A stretch of 50,893 bases of DNA from Caryophanales bacterium UBA6985 (GTDB taxonomy: Bacteria; Bacillota_I; Bacilli_A; RF39; UBA660): positions 1-50,893 of the forward strand of contig DJYF01000053.1 in the NCBI GenBank assembly GCA_002450035.1, written 5' to 3'. A model generated the notes under the pieces. It was not told the origin of the DNA, did no database searches, and saw only the letters and a list, made by a program, of their open reading frames with translations. Shown in pieces: positions 33,047 through 40,725 of the stretch. The number at the start of each line of letters is the position of its first letter. Position 1 is the first letter of the stretch. A program made the translations under genes and the position numbers.

Positions 33047-34244
33047 ATTGTACTTTATCCCACATGTTATTCATATCTGTTTCTTCTTCGTCATGAATTG
33101 GGCCTTCTTCTTGTTGTTTTTGTTCTTCCTCTTCAGTTGAATGGAACTTTATATATCCTTTATTTAAGGCATCTGTTGTACCAATTTCATATATTAAATC
33201 TATTAGATTAACTTTTTTATCTTTATTATTATCTAATTCAGAATTATATTTTTCATTATTAACTATATTATTTCTTATTTGTGGTAGTTTAGCTCTAGAA
33301 TCTTCTGCAAATACGTTTGATGTGAATAGTAGAGTACCCACTAATAATAGAAGTATAAATACTTCATATTTACCATTGAATGCATCATTTGATGAAGCAT
33401 CTTGGGTTTGTGATGCTTCAGCTTCAGCTTCTGCCTTAGCCTCAGCTTCAAGTTGTTCAAGTTGCTTGCCACCTATTTGATCATCATTAATTTTTTCTAA
33501 TTGTTCGTTAATAATAAACTCCCCAGAAACTGGAGTAGGTGAAGTATTAACTTGACTAGGTACTCCTGGAGTTTGATTATTAATTGGGAATGTAGCATTA
33601 GTTTCAATTGTAACTGTTTTAAAAGGTTTTTTATTAAGACGTATCTTAGTTCTAATTGCTCTTATAATATTAATTATTATTATGAATGCTATAAGTGCAA
33701 CACATATAAGTATTAGCATTGTTTTGTTTTCATCCGCCCACTTAGAAACTTGATTTCTTAATGTGTAATCTTCTTTTACTATTTTTATATTATCGGAGTC
33801 TGAATAAACCGTTATTTCTTCACGACATCCATATGATGATTCATATTTATAGTCTACGTCAGAAGAATGTATATTATCAAAGTAAATGTTTAAAGGTTTA
33901 TCTTTTACTAATGGTTTAAAGTATATTTGAGCATACTCAATTGTTTTAAATGAATTTGTACTATCAAATAACATCTTTATAGTTGTATTATTTCCGCTTT
34001 TAATGGGTTTACCTTCAGTATATGTGAAATAGTAGTTTGTTTTTACTTTTTGTAATTCAAATTCGTTTGAATTATAAGTCATTTCTTGTTCTATAGCCAT
34101 GATATTATCGCTTGTCATTTTAAGCGTTAGAATAATACTTTGATCAATATATTCTGTATTAGATACTTCAAAGTCTGTATCATGTTGAATTGTAAAATTA
34201 AATAAACTCAAAATTGAAAGTAATGAAGTTAGTACATATTTCAT
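33045..34244 (-). CDS. Membrane protein with cohesin-like and dockerin-like segments
   Basis: The product has 399 residues. A weak signal sequence (1-20) is followed by a beta-sandwich region (about 24-150; IILTLKMTSDNIMAIEQEM) that resembles the cohesin fold. A membrane helix lies at 175-196, a proline-rich linker and an Ala/Glu repeat (266-278) follow, a second hydrophobic segment spans 295-313, and a dockerin-type calcium loop D-x-N-x-D-x-x-V-N-x-x-D runs from Asp338 to Asp349. Dockerins normally carry two such loops; only one is seen. The protein thus looks like cohesin and half a dockerin on one chain. Function unknown; extracellular assembly is a possibility. It is divergent from the methyltransferase gene. 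Confidence 0.6.
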   Translation of the reverse strand: MKYVLTSLLSILSLFNFTIQHDTDFEVSNTEYIDQSIILTLKMTSDNIMAIEQEMTYNSNEFELQKVKTNYYFTYTEGKPIKSGNNTTIKMLFDSTNSFKTIEYAQIYFKPLVKDKPLNIYFDNIHSSDVDYKYESSYGCREEITVYSDSDNIKIVKEDYTLRNQVSKWADENKTMLILICVALIAFIIIINIIRAIRTKIRLNKKPFKTVTIETNATFPINNQTPGVPSQVNTSPTPVSGEFIINEQLEKINDDQIGGKQLEQLEAEAKAEAEAEASQTQDASSNDAFNGKYEVFILLLLVGTLLFTSNVFAEDSRAKLPQIRNNIVNNEKYNSELDNNKDKKVNLIDLIYEIGTTDALNKGYIKFHSTEEEEQKQQEEGPIHDEEETDMNNMWDKVQ

Positions 34245-34292
34245 ATTATCACCACTTTTATTTTATCAAATTATATCGAATTTATAAATACA

Positions 34293-34301
34293 TGATATAA
34301 T
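34293..34301 (+). promoter_or_regulatory. Extended -10 promoter of the rRNA methyltransferase-like gene
   Basis: TGA followed by TATAAT (34296-34301), 17 bases before the ATG. No -35 box is clear. Confidence 0.5.
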
Positions 34302-34318
34302 TGTTACGAGGTGTATTT

Positions 34319-35194
34319 ATGAATATTCCAACTTATTTAAATAATCTTTTAATTAGTTATTATGATAATGATTTAACCCGAAAAATTATTGATGCTTATA
34401 GTCAAGAAAGAGTTACATCTTTAAGAGTTAATACTTTAAAAGCAAATAAAGACGAAGTTATAAAAGTCTTAAATGATAATAATATAGATTATAAGGAAGT
34501 AGATAATATTGATTTTGCTCTTATAATAAATGCAGATGAAAGTGTTTTAAGAAATTTGGATTTATACAAGGAAGGAAAAATATATCTTCAAAGCTTAAGT
34601 TCTATGTTACCTCCTTTATACTTGGATTTAAAAAAGGGAAGTACTGTTCTTGATATGGCTTCTAGTCCAGGTGGTAAGACAAGTGAAATATGTGCTTTGA
34701 TGGATAATAATATATTTGTTACAGCAACAGAAGTTAATGCTATAAGATTTGATAGACTTAAACATAATTTAGAGTTACTTGGTTGTAAGAATGTTACTTG
34801 TTTAAAGAAAGATGCAAGAGACTTAGATGACTATTTTGTATTTGATAATATTTTACTTGATTCTCCTTGCTCAGGATCTGGTACTATTGAAAACAGTAAT
34901 TATTCAAAAATAAGTGAAGAATTAATTAATAAAATACAAAAGACTCAGTATGAATTACTTAAGAAAGCTCTAAGTATGTTAAAGAAAGGTAATACTTTAG
35001 TATATTCAACTTGTTCTATATTAAAATGTGAAAATGAAGATATTATTAATAAAGCTAAGAAGGAATTTAATATTGAAATAGTTCCTATTAATACTGATAT
35101 AGAAACTCTACCTAGTACAATAGATGGAGTTGTTACAGTTATGCCAACAAAAGAATATGAAGGATTCTTTGTAGCAAAAATAAAGAAGGTTTAA
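34319..35194 (+). CDS. RsmB/NOP-type RNA cytosine-5 methyltransferase
   Basis: The start ATG at 34319 follows GAGGTG. The 291-residue product has the S-adenosylmethionine motif DMASSPGGKTSEI, the LLDSPCSGSG motif IV with Cys184, and YSTCSILKCENED motif VI with Cys232. The two cysteines are the pair used by RsmB/NSUN-type RNA m5C methyltransferases, one as nucleophile and one for release. The chain is shorter than RsmF and lacks a PUA or ferredoxin-like C-terminal extension, so the target (rRNA or tRNA) is open. It is convergent with the helicase gene, the two stop codons overlapping by three bases. Confidence 0.88.
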   Translation: MNIPTYLNNLLISYYDNDLTRKIIDAYSQERVTSLRVNTLKANKDEVIKVLNDNNIDYKEVDNIDFALIINADESVLRNLDLYKEGKIYLQSLSSMLPPLYLDLKKGSTVLDMASSPGGKTSEICALMDNNIFVTATEVNAIRFDRLKHNLELLGCKNVTCLKKDARDLDDYFVFDNILLDSPCSGSGTIENSNYSKISEELINKIQKTQYELLKKALSMLKKGNTLVYSTCSILKCENEDIINKAKKEFNIEIVPINTDIETLPSTIDGVVTVMPTKEYEGFFVAKIKKV

Positions 35195-35216
35195 TGAAGT
35201 GAACCCTTCTTTTTTA
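35182..35216. terminator. Terminator formed by the overlapping gene ends
   Basis: AAGAAGG pairs with CCTTCTT (one bulge possible) across both stop codons, followed by a T-run on the plus strand and preceded by A-rich sequence. Confidence 0.65.
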
Positions 35217-36585
35217 TTTCAATAAATTCCATATAATCATGCATTAATTCTTTTATAAATATAGATGGTTTATTTACTAAAATATAGATATTATTTTTAG
35301 TCCTCGTAAGAGCTACATAGAATAATCTTCTTTCTTCTTCATAGGGTATATATATTTTAGTTTTATTTATTAAATTTATTATATTATTATTTTTAATTTT
35401 AGAAGGTATATTATCTGAGTTTACTAGTATTATGTTTTCACATTCGAGTCCTTTTGATTTGTGAATGGTAAGTTTATTTTCATAATTGATTTTATCTATA
35501 TCCGAGTTATTTCTTCCAAGTATAAGTATTTCTTTACTATTAATTAGTTTTATTGTCTCTTCAACCGTGTAATTAAATAGTATTTTAATTGGTTTGGAAT
35601 TACTTTTAATTGATGATATATTCTTCTTTAATTGATGTTTATTCTTCATGATAAAGTTTACTGTTATGAAAATAAGTTCATTGCTGTTTCTGTAGGTGTA
35701 CTTTAAGTAATAATATTTAGCATCCTTGAAATAGTTTTTAAAGTTAATGAATATATCTAGATTACTACCTGAAAAACCATATATACTTTGGTAGTCATCT
35801 CCTACAGCAAAAAGGGATGCATCACTTAACCGAATTAATTCTCTTATTAAATTTAGTCTAATAATAGATGAATCCTGAAATTCATCTATTATTATATACT
35901 TATAATTAATTGGATAGTTTTTAATACATTCAGTTCCTTTTATAATGATGTCATCCATATCTATTTTATTTGATGATTTTAATTCATTTTCATATATTTT
36001 GCTTATTTCTAGAATGTACTTTAAAATTACTTTTGTTATGAAGAATGAATGCTTATACTTTTTATATATTTCGTATAAAGGTATATTATTAGCTTTTGAT
36101 AATTTAATAAATGTTAGAATGGTTTTTTTTAGTTCTGTATATTCATAGGAAGATAATAGATTATCTATATTTTTAAAAGTTTTAAAAATGCTTTTAAACT
36201 CTTTTTTATAATTTTTATTATATTTAATATAAGACTTAAAATATTCATCAGTAATAAAAGGTAGAAGAGAATCATCACATATTGAATAGTTAAAATTACT
36301 TAGGTATTTCATGCCTAACTTATGAAAAGTTTTAACTTCTATTTCATATCCTAGACTATTAAGTTTAGTATATAGGTTATTTACTGTTTCATTGGTAAAT
36401 GAAATACAAAGTATTTCTTCTTCTTTTATATGCTCATATTCAATTAAATATTTAATTTTTCCTTCAATCGTAAGTGTTTTCCCTGATCCAGCACCAGCAA
36501 TTAATAAAACTGATTTTTCTTTTGCTTTTATAGCATTCATTTGATAATCATCTAGTATTATTCCATTTATATTTAAGTTATCCAT
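35191..36585 (-). CDS. Short UvrD/Rep-family DNA helicase
   Basis: The 464-residue product carries the full superfamily 1A motif set: Walker A LLIAGAGSGKT, motif Ia region SFTNETV, motif II IIDEFQDSS, motif III GDDYQSIYGFSGS, motif IV-like KYTYRNSNEL, motif V HKSKGLECENIILV, and motif VI FYVALTRTKN. It is much shorter than PcrA or UvrD (about 720 residues), lacking most of subdomains 1B and 2B. Such proteins may still translocate on single-stranded DNA. No Shine-Dalgarno is visible before the ATG at 36585, unlike most genes here. It overlaps the convergent methyltransferase gene by four bases. Confidence 0.88.
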   Translation of the reverse strand: MDNLNINGIILDDYQMNAIKAKEKSVLLIAGAGSGKTLTIEGKIKYLIEYEHIKEEEILCISFTNETVNNLYTKLNSLGYEIEVKTFHKLGMKYLSNFNYSICDDSLLPFITDEYFKSYIKYNKNYKKEFKSIFKTFKNIDNLLSSYEYTELKKTILTFIKLSKANNIPLYEIYKKYKHSFFITKVILKYILEISKIYENELKSSNKIDMDDIIIKGTECIKNYPINYKYIIIDEFQDSSIIRLNLIRELIRLSDASLFAVGDDYQSIYGFSGSNLDIFINFKNYFKDAKYYYLKYTYRNSNELIFITVNFIMKNKHQLKKNISSIKSNSKPIKILFNYTVEETIKLINSKEILILGRNNSDIDKINYENKLTIHKSKGLECENIILVNSDNIPSKIKNNNIINLINKTKIYIPYEEERRLFYVALTRTKNNIYILVNKPSIFIKELMHDYMEFIEIKKKGSLH

Positions 36586-36618
36586 AATAATATTATTAAA
36601 GAATAGTTTATTAATTAC

Positions 36619-36631
36619 TTGTTTTAAACAA
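36619..36631. repeat. Inverted repeat TTGTTT-T-AAACAA between divergent genes
   Basis: A 13-base palindrome lies upstream of the helicase gene and before the promoter region of the radical SAM gene. It could be an operator. The half-site resembles the inverted repeat at 45972-45987. Confidence 0.35.
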
Positions 36632-36702
36632 AAATGATGAGAATTTGCATAAGTGCTTATTTTTTGTTATTATAGTCGAATAGAAAAAGGGGATGTATTG
36701 GT

Positions 36703-37578
36703 ATGATAGTTAGTAGTTTACATTTAGAAATTACAAGATCTTGTACATTACAATGTGAACATTGTTTTAGAGGAGAAAGCAGAAATGAAGTTATGTCTCC
36801 TGAAACTATTGTTAACATTTTTAAGAATATTAAAGAAATAGACTTTTTACTTATAAGTGGTGGGGAACCTTTAACAGCAGTTAGACAAATTAGAACAATT
36901 ATAGAAGTAATTAAAAAGAATAAGATTAAAGTAAATAAAATTAATCTTGTTACAAATGCAACTGTAGTAAATAAAAATGTTATAAGTGCTTTAAAGGAAT
37001 TGGCTTCAATAGGTAATTTAAACTTATATTTATCATATGATGCATTCCATCATATGGAATTAGAAAGATTAGGACTATTAAGATTAAGAAAAGATAATGC
37101 TGATAAATTAAAAGAAAAATTTGGTGCTAACGAATATATTTCTTATGAATCTACACCAACTAGTAATTTATATCCAATTGGTAATGCACTTACATTATCT
37201 GATGATAGGCTTGCTGAAATAAATGAAAAATATGGTACTCAATATACGGTAAGTAGAAATCCAAAGTATATTCATAATTATGATTGTGTTAGTAAAGTTA
37301 ATGCTGATTATGATAAAAATTATAATACTTTATATGGAGTAATTAATATTGATGTTAATGGTAACATATGTGCCAGTGGTCAATCTTTTGATACTGAAGA
37401 TGAGGAAGCTTTTGAGTATAATTCTAATGTTAATAATTTAGGTTTATTAGGTGCTACTATTAATCATATTAATTATTATAGAAGATTAATAAATGAAAAG
37501 TATAAAGGTACTGAATTAGAAGAAGCATATCATAAACCTTTAATTAGAGTTCAAAAAAGTAAGATGAAAAATAATTAA
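36703..37578 (+). CDS. Radical SAM protein
   Basis: The 291-residue product begins HLEITRSCTLQCEHCFRG, with the CxxxCxxC cluster at Cys14, Cys18 and Cys21 that binds the radical SAM 4Fe-4S cluster, followed by LLISGGEPL for S-adenosylmethionine binding. The C-terminal part contains VINIDVNGNICASGQSFD, which resembles the start of a SPASM-type segment, but a full auxiliary-cluster cysteine set is absent. The reaction is unknown. No precursor peptide gene is evident nearby. An AAGGGGATG site lies before the ATG. Confidence 0.88.
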   Translation: MIVSSLHLEITRSCTLQCEHCFRGESRNEVMSPETIVNIFKNIKEIDFLLISGGEPLTAVRQIRTIIEVIKKNKIKVNKINLVTNATVVNKNVISALKELASIGNLNLYLSYDAFHHMELERLGLLRLRKDNADKLKEKFGANEYISYESTPTSNLYPIGNALTLSDDRLAEINEKYGTQYTVSRNPKYIHNYDCVSKVNADYDKNYNTLYGVINIDVNGNICASGQSFDTEDEEAFEYNSNVNNLGLLGATINHINYYRRLINEKYKGTELEEAYHKPLIRVQKSKMKNN

Positions 37579-37588
37579 TTTTGAAGAA

Positions 37589-37617
37589 TAAAAACTAACC
37601 TTGTAGGTTAGTTTTTA
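37589..37617. terminator. Bidirectional terminator
   Basis: Perfect 12-base stem TAAAAACTAACC/GGTTAGTTTTTA with a TTGTA loop between the convergent radical SAM and addA genes. Confidence 0.88.
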
Positions 37618-40600
37618 TAGTTTCTTAAATAAATCTTTTTTTATTGAATATAGATAAATATTACATGGCTTTTTATAAGTTCTTTCTATGTAGTTTTTAT
37701 ATCCTTTTAATTGATCAAGATATGCATCTTCGTCTACTTCTGATGTTTTATAGTCTATGATATCAAAATAAGTGGGATATTCTACAAGCAAGTCTATAAT
37801 ACCATGGAATAAACTATTGTCTTTAGTAAATAGTATTTCATGTTCTTTATAAGTATTAGCCTTACTAATATTTTCAGTTTCTTTATGACTTAAGAAGTTT
37901 TTAATATATCCTTTTTCTTCATCAGTAATATTTAACTCTTCTAAATTATTTTTCTTAAAGTCATAGGACTCAAATATGTAATGTAAGTGAGTTCCATATT
38001 CTAAAGCCTTTTTTTCTTCTTTAGTAATAATATTATTAATTGTTTTACTAAAGTGTTTATTATCTATTAGCTCATTATCAATTGATATTTCTTTAATGTT
38101 AATAACTTTATTTGTCTTATCAATTAATTCTTTATAATTAGTTTTATTTGCTTCCGTTTTATTATCTATACCAAGAAATTCTATATCGATTGTTTTAGTA
38201 TATTTACTAAAGAATGTAGACATATAAGAAATAATATCTCCAAATGAAGAACATTTTTTTATTACATCTTCACTTATAGAACATGGTTCTATTTTTTCAT
38301 TTTTATTATGAATCATGATAAATTGTTCTTTTGCTCTTGTTATAGCAACATAGAATAATCTTATTTTTTCTGAGATTATTTCTTTTCTTTCGTGTTCATA
38401 GTTTAAGTCATAGATGAAAGTATTTTCAATTCCTTCATCGAAGTATGGGAATATAAAACCATATAAATCATTTACGTTATAACGAGGTCTATCATTATTA
38501 CTAATAAATTTACCATCTAGATATGGCATATAAACATAGTTATATTCAAGTCCTTTTGATCCATGTATTGTCATGATAGTAACAGCATTACTTGATACTT
38601 GTTTCGCTTTTACTTCAAGTTTTTCATCACTTGAAAGTATTTCATCAAAGTACTCAATTAAACCATATATGTCTAATCCAAATGTATCTAGAGAATCAGA
38701 CTCTTTAATGAAGTACTCTAGTTTCATTAATCTATTATCTACATTGTTGAAAGTTTTTAGTTTATTAACAATATCAAATTCATTTATTAATGTCTTTATA
38801 ATTTCTTTATTTGATTTTGAATCAACTATAGAAGTTAATTCATACATCTTTTTATAAAGTGGTGTTTCCTTAATATCTTTATTGTAAATAAATAAATCAA
38901 ATAATTCTTCATCAGACATGTTCCAGATATAACTTCTTGCTATAGATATATATGAATGTTTAAAGTCTATATCAAAGTTATTGTCTTTAATATGTATAAG
39001 AAGATTTACTAAGTTTTTAAGTATTAGTATTTCTTCATCTTCTTTTACTGATACTGCTTTTTCTATTACAGAAGGTATACCAAATGATTCAAGTGTTTTC
39101 TTTAAAAGTTCAAAGTTTGTTGAAACATCTACTAGTATTGCAAAGTCCCTGTAGGTAATTGGAGCTAAATATTTATCTCCTCCTTTTTCATGGCAGGCTT
39201 CTTTTTTACTTTCTAGCTTTTCTTTTATATCTTTTGCAACTATATAGGCTTCTACTTCTTCTTTTTTGTACTTTTTATCTTCTAATTTATATTCAAGTAC
39301 TTCCATGTTATAGTCATATTTATCCATGGCTGCTTTATCATATGCATCAGCAGAACCAGCAATTGTAATATGTTCTTTTTTATAGTTTGCACCACCTATA
39401 TTATCTGTCATGATTGCTTCAAAGAAATCATTTACATTTTCAATTACTTCTTTTCTTGATCTAAAGTTTTTAGTTAAATCTATTCTTATTCCTTTAGTAC
39501 CATCAAAAGTATCATATTTAGATTTAAATAGGTAAGGGTTTGCATTTCTAAATCTATAAATTGATTGTTTAACATCACCAACCATGTATACATTATTATT
39601 TGCTATGTAATTAATAAATGTTTCTTGAATATTATCTGTATCTTGATATTCATCTATCATGATTTCATGTACTTTATGTTTTAATTCTTCACGTACTTCT
39701 ACGTGGTCTCTTACAAGTTCAATTGCTTTTCTAGAAATATCTCCAAATTCATAGGCATTATTGTCTTCTTTAAATTTCTTTATTCTCTTATTTAGTTCTT
39801 TTAATATGTCTATTACTACACTTACGGATGTTTTAGTACTTAAATATTTAGTTTTTAATTCAGCAGTTGAGTAGGTAATTAAATCTTTTAGGTCTTTTAC
39901 TTTGTCTGATATTTTTTCTTTTGCTTCTTTATAGTCTTCTTGCTTTTGTACTACTGCTAACTTTTTGGTATCAAATACTTCTTTTAATTCTTCTATAGTA
40001 GTTGCTTCATCAATAGAAGCATAGTAGTCTTGGTTTTGTTCAATTGCTTTTTCTGTTGGACTTATATCTATTAGTTCTTGATATAAAGGCTTTATATCTG
40101 CTAATTTATCAAATACTAAATTAGTATATTCATCTATTTTTTTATTTATATAGTCTTTACTGTAATATTTATCTAATGCTTCGTTTAAGAATGTATCTTT
40201 ATCAAGTAAGTTACCTAGATTACTATATAACTTTAAGATTGCTTTTTTAATCTCTGTATCATTTTTTACTGTATTAGTATTTATAAAGTGATTAAAATCA
40301 TCTGTTGGATTTTTATAATAACTATCTAAAATTTCATCCAAAGCTTTAGTTAATTCTATTTTTACAATATTATCATCTATTATAGAAAAATCTTTAGAAA
40401 TATTAAGTAAGTAATTATATTTTTTTACTATTGAAGAGGCAAAAGAGTCAAAAGTTGTTATGTATGCTGAATCAACTTTTTCACTTTCTTCTTTTAATTC
40501 AGGATGTTCAGAGATTATTTTTCTAATTCTATCTTTCATTTCAGATGCTGCATTTTTAGTAAATGTTAAGATAATTAAATCTTCTACTGATACTCCAGAT

Positions 40601-40725
40601 TGAACTGTTTTTAATACTCTTTCTTTTAATACGAAGGTTTTACCAGATCCAGCACCAGCTGAGACAATGATATTATTACCTGTTGTATTAATTGCTTTTG
40701 CTTGTTCTTCAGTTGGACTACTCAT
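37615..40725 (-). CDS. addA: ATP-dependent helicase/nuclease subunit A (AddA)
   Basis: The 1036-residue product starts MSSPTEEQ, with an AAGGTGA site before the ATG at 40725. It has the UvrD-type Walker A SAGAGSGKT (22-30), EIMIDEYQDTD, GDVKQSIYRFRNANP, and the C-terminal helicase motifs TIHGSKGLEYNYVY and FYVAITRAKE, followed by a PD-(D/E)XK nuclease domain near residues 960-1000 (GIIDLLVE...DIIDYKT...Q). It is shorter than Bacillus AddA (about 1230). With AddB it should resect double-strand breaks to load RecA. It overlaps the end of addB by eight bases, so translation is coupled. Confidence 0.93.
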   Translation of the reverse strand: MSSPTEEQAKAINTTGNNIIVSAGAGSGKTFVLKERVLKTVQSGVSVEDLIILTFTKNAASEMKDRIRKIISEHPELKEESEKVDSAYITTFDSFASSIVKKYNYLLNISKDFSIIDDNIVKIELTKALDEILDSYYKNPTDDFNHFINTNTVKNDTEIKKAILKLYSNLGNLLDKDTFLNEALDKYYSKDYINKKIDEYTNLVFDKLADIKPLYQELIDISPTEKAIEQNQDYYASIDEATTIEELKEVFDTKKLAVVQKQEDYKEAKEKISDKVKDLKDLITYSTAELKTKYLSTKTSVSVVIDILKELNKRIKKFKEDNNAYEFGDISRKAIELVRDHVEVREELKHKVHEIMIDEYQDTDNIQETFINYIANNNVYMVGDVKQSIYRFRNANPYLFKSKYDTFDGTKGIRIDLTKNFRSRKEVIENVNDFFEAIMTDNIGGANYKKEHITIAGSADAYDKAAMDKYDYNMEVLEYKLEDKKYKKEEVEAYIVAKDIKEKLESKKEACHEKGGDKYLAPITYRDFAILVDVSTNFELLKKTLESFGIPSVIEKAVSVKEDEEILILKNLVNLLIHIKDNNFDIDFKHSYISIARSYIWNMSDEELFDLFIYNKDIKETPLYKKMYELTSIVDSKSNKEIIKTLINEFDIVNKLKTFNNVDNRLMKLEYFIKESDSLDTFGLDIYGLIEYFDEILSSDEKLEVKAKQVSSNAVTIMTIHGSKGLEYNYVYMPYLDGKFISNNDRPRYNVNDLYGFIFPYFDEGIENTFIYDLNYEHERKEIISEKIRLFYVAITRAKEQFIMIHNKNEKIEPCSISEDVIKKCSSFGDIISYMSTFFSKYTKTIDIEFLGIDNKTEANKTNYKELIDKTNKVINIKEISIDNELIDNKHFSKTINNIITKEEKKALEYGTHLHYIFESYDFKKNNLEELNITDEEKGYIKNFLSHKETENISKANTYKEHEILFTKDNSLFHGIIDLLVEYPTYFDIIDYKTSEVDEDAYLDQLKGYKNYIERTYKKPCNIYLYSIKKDLFKKL

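Noticed and set aside
33045..33200. Complete dockerin domain
   Set aside because: Only one calcium loop is found; the second loop of the usual pair is missing.
35180..35220. Fusion or frameshift between the methyltransferase and helicase genes
   Set aside because: They are on opposite strands and simply share a terminator.
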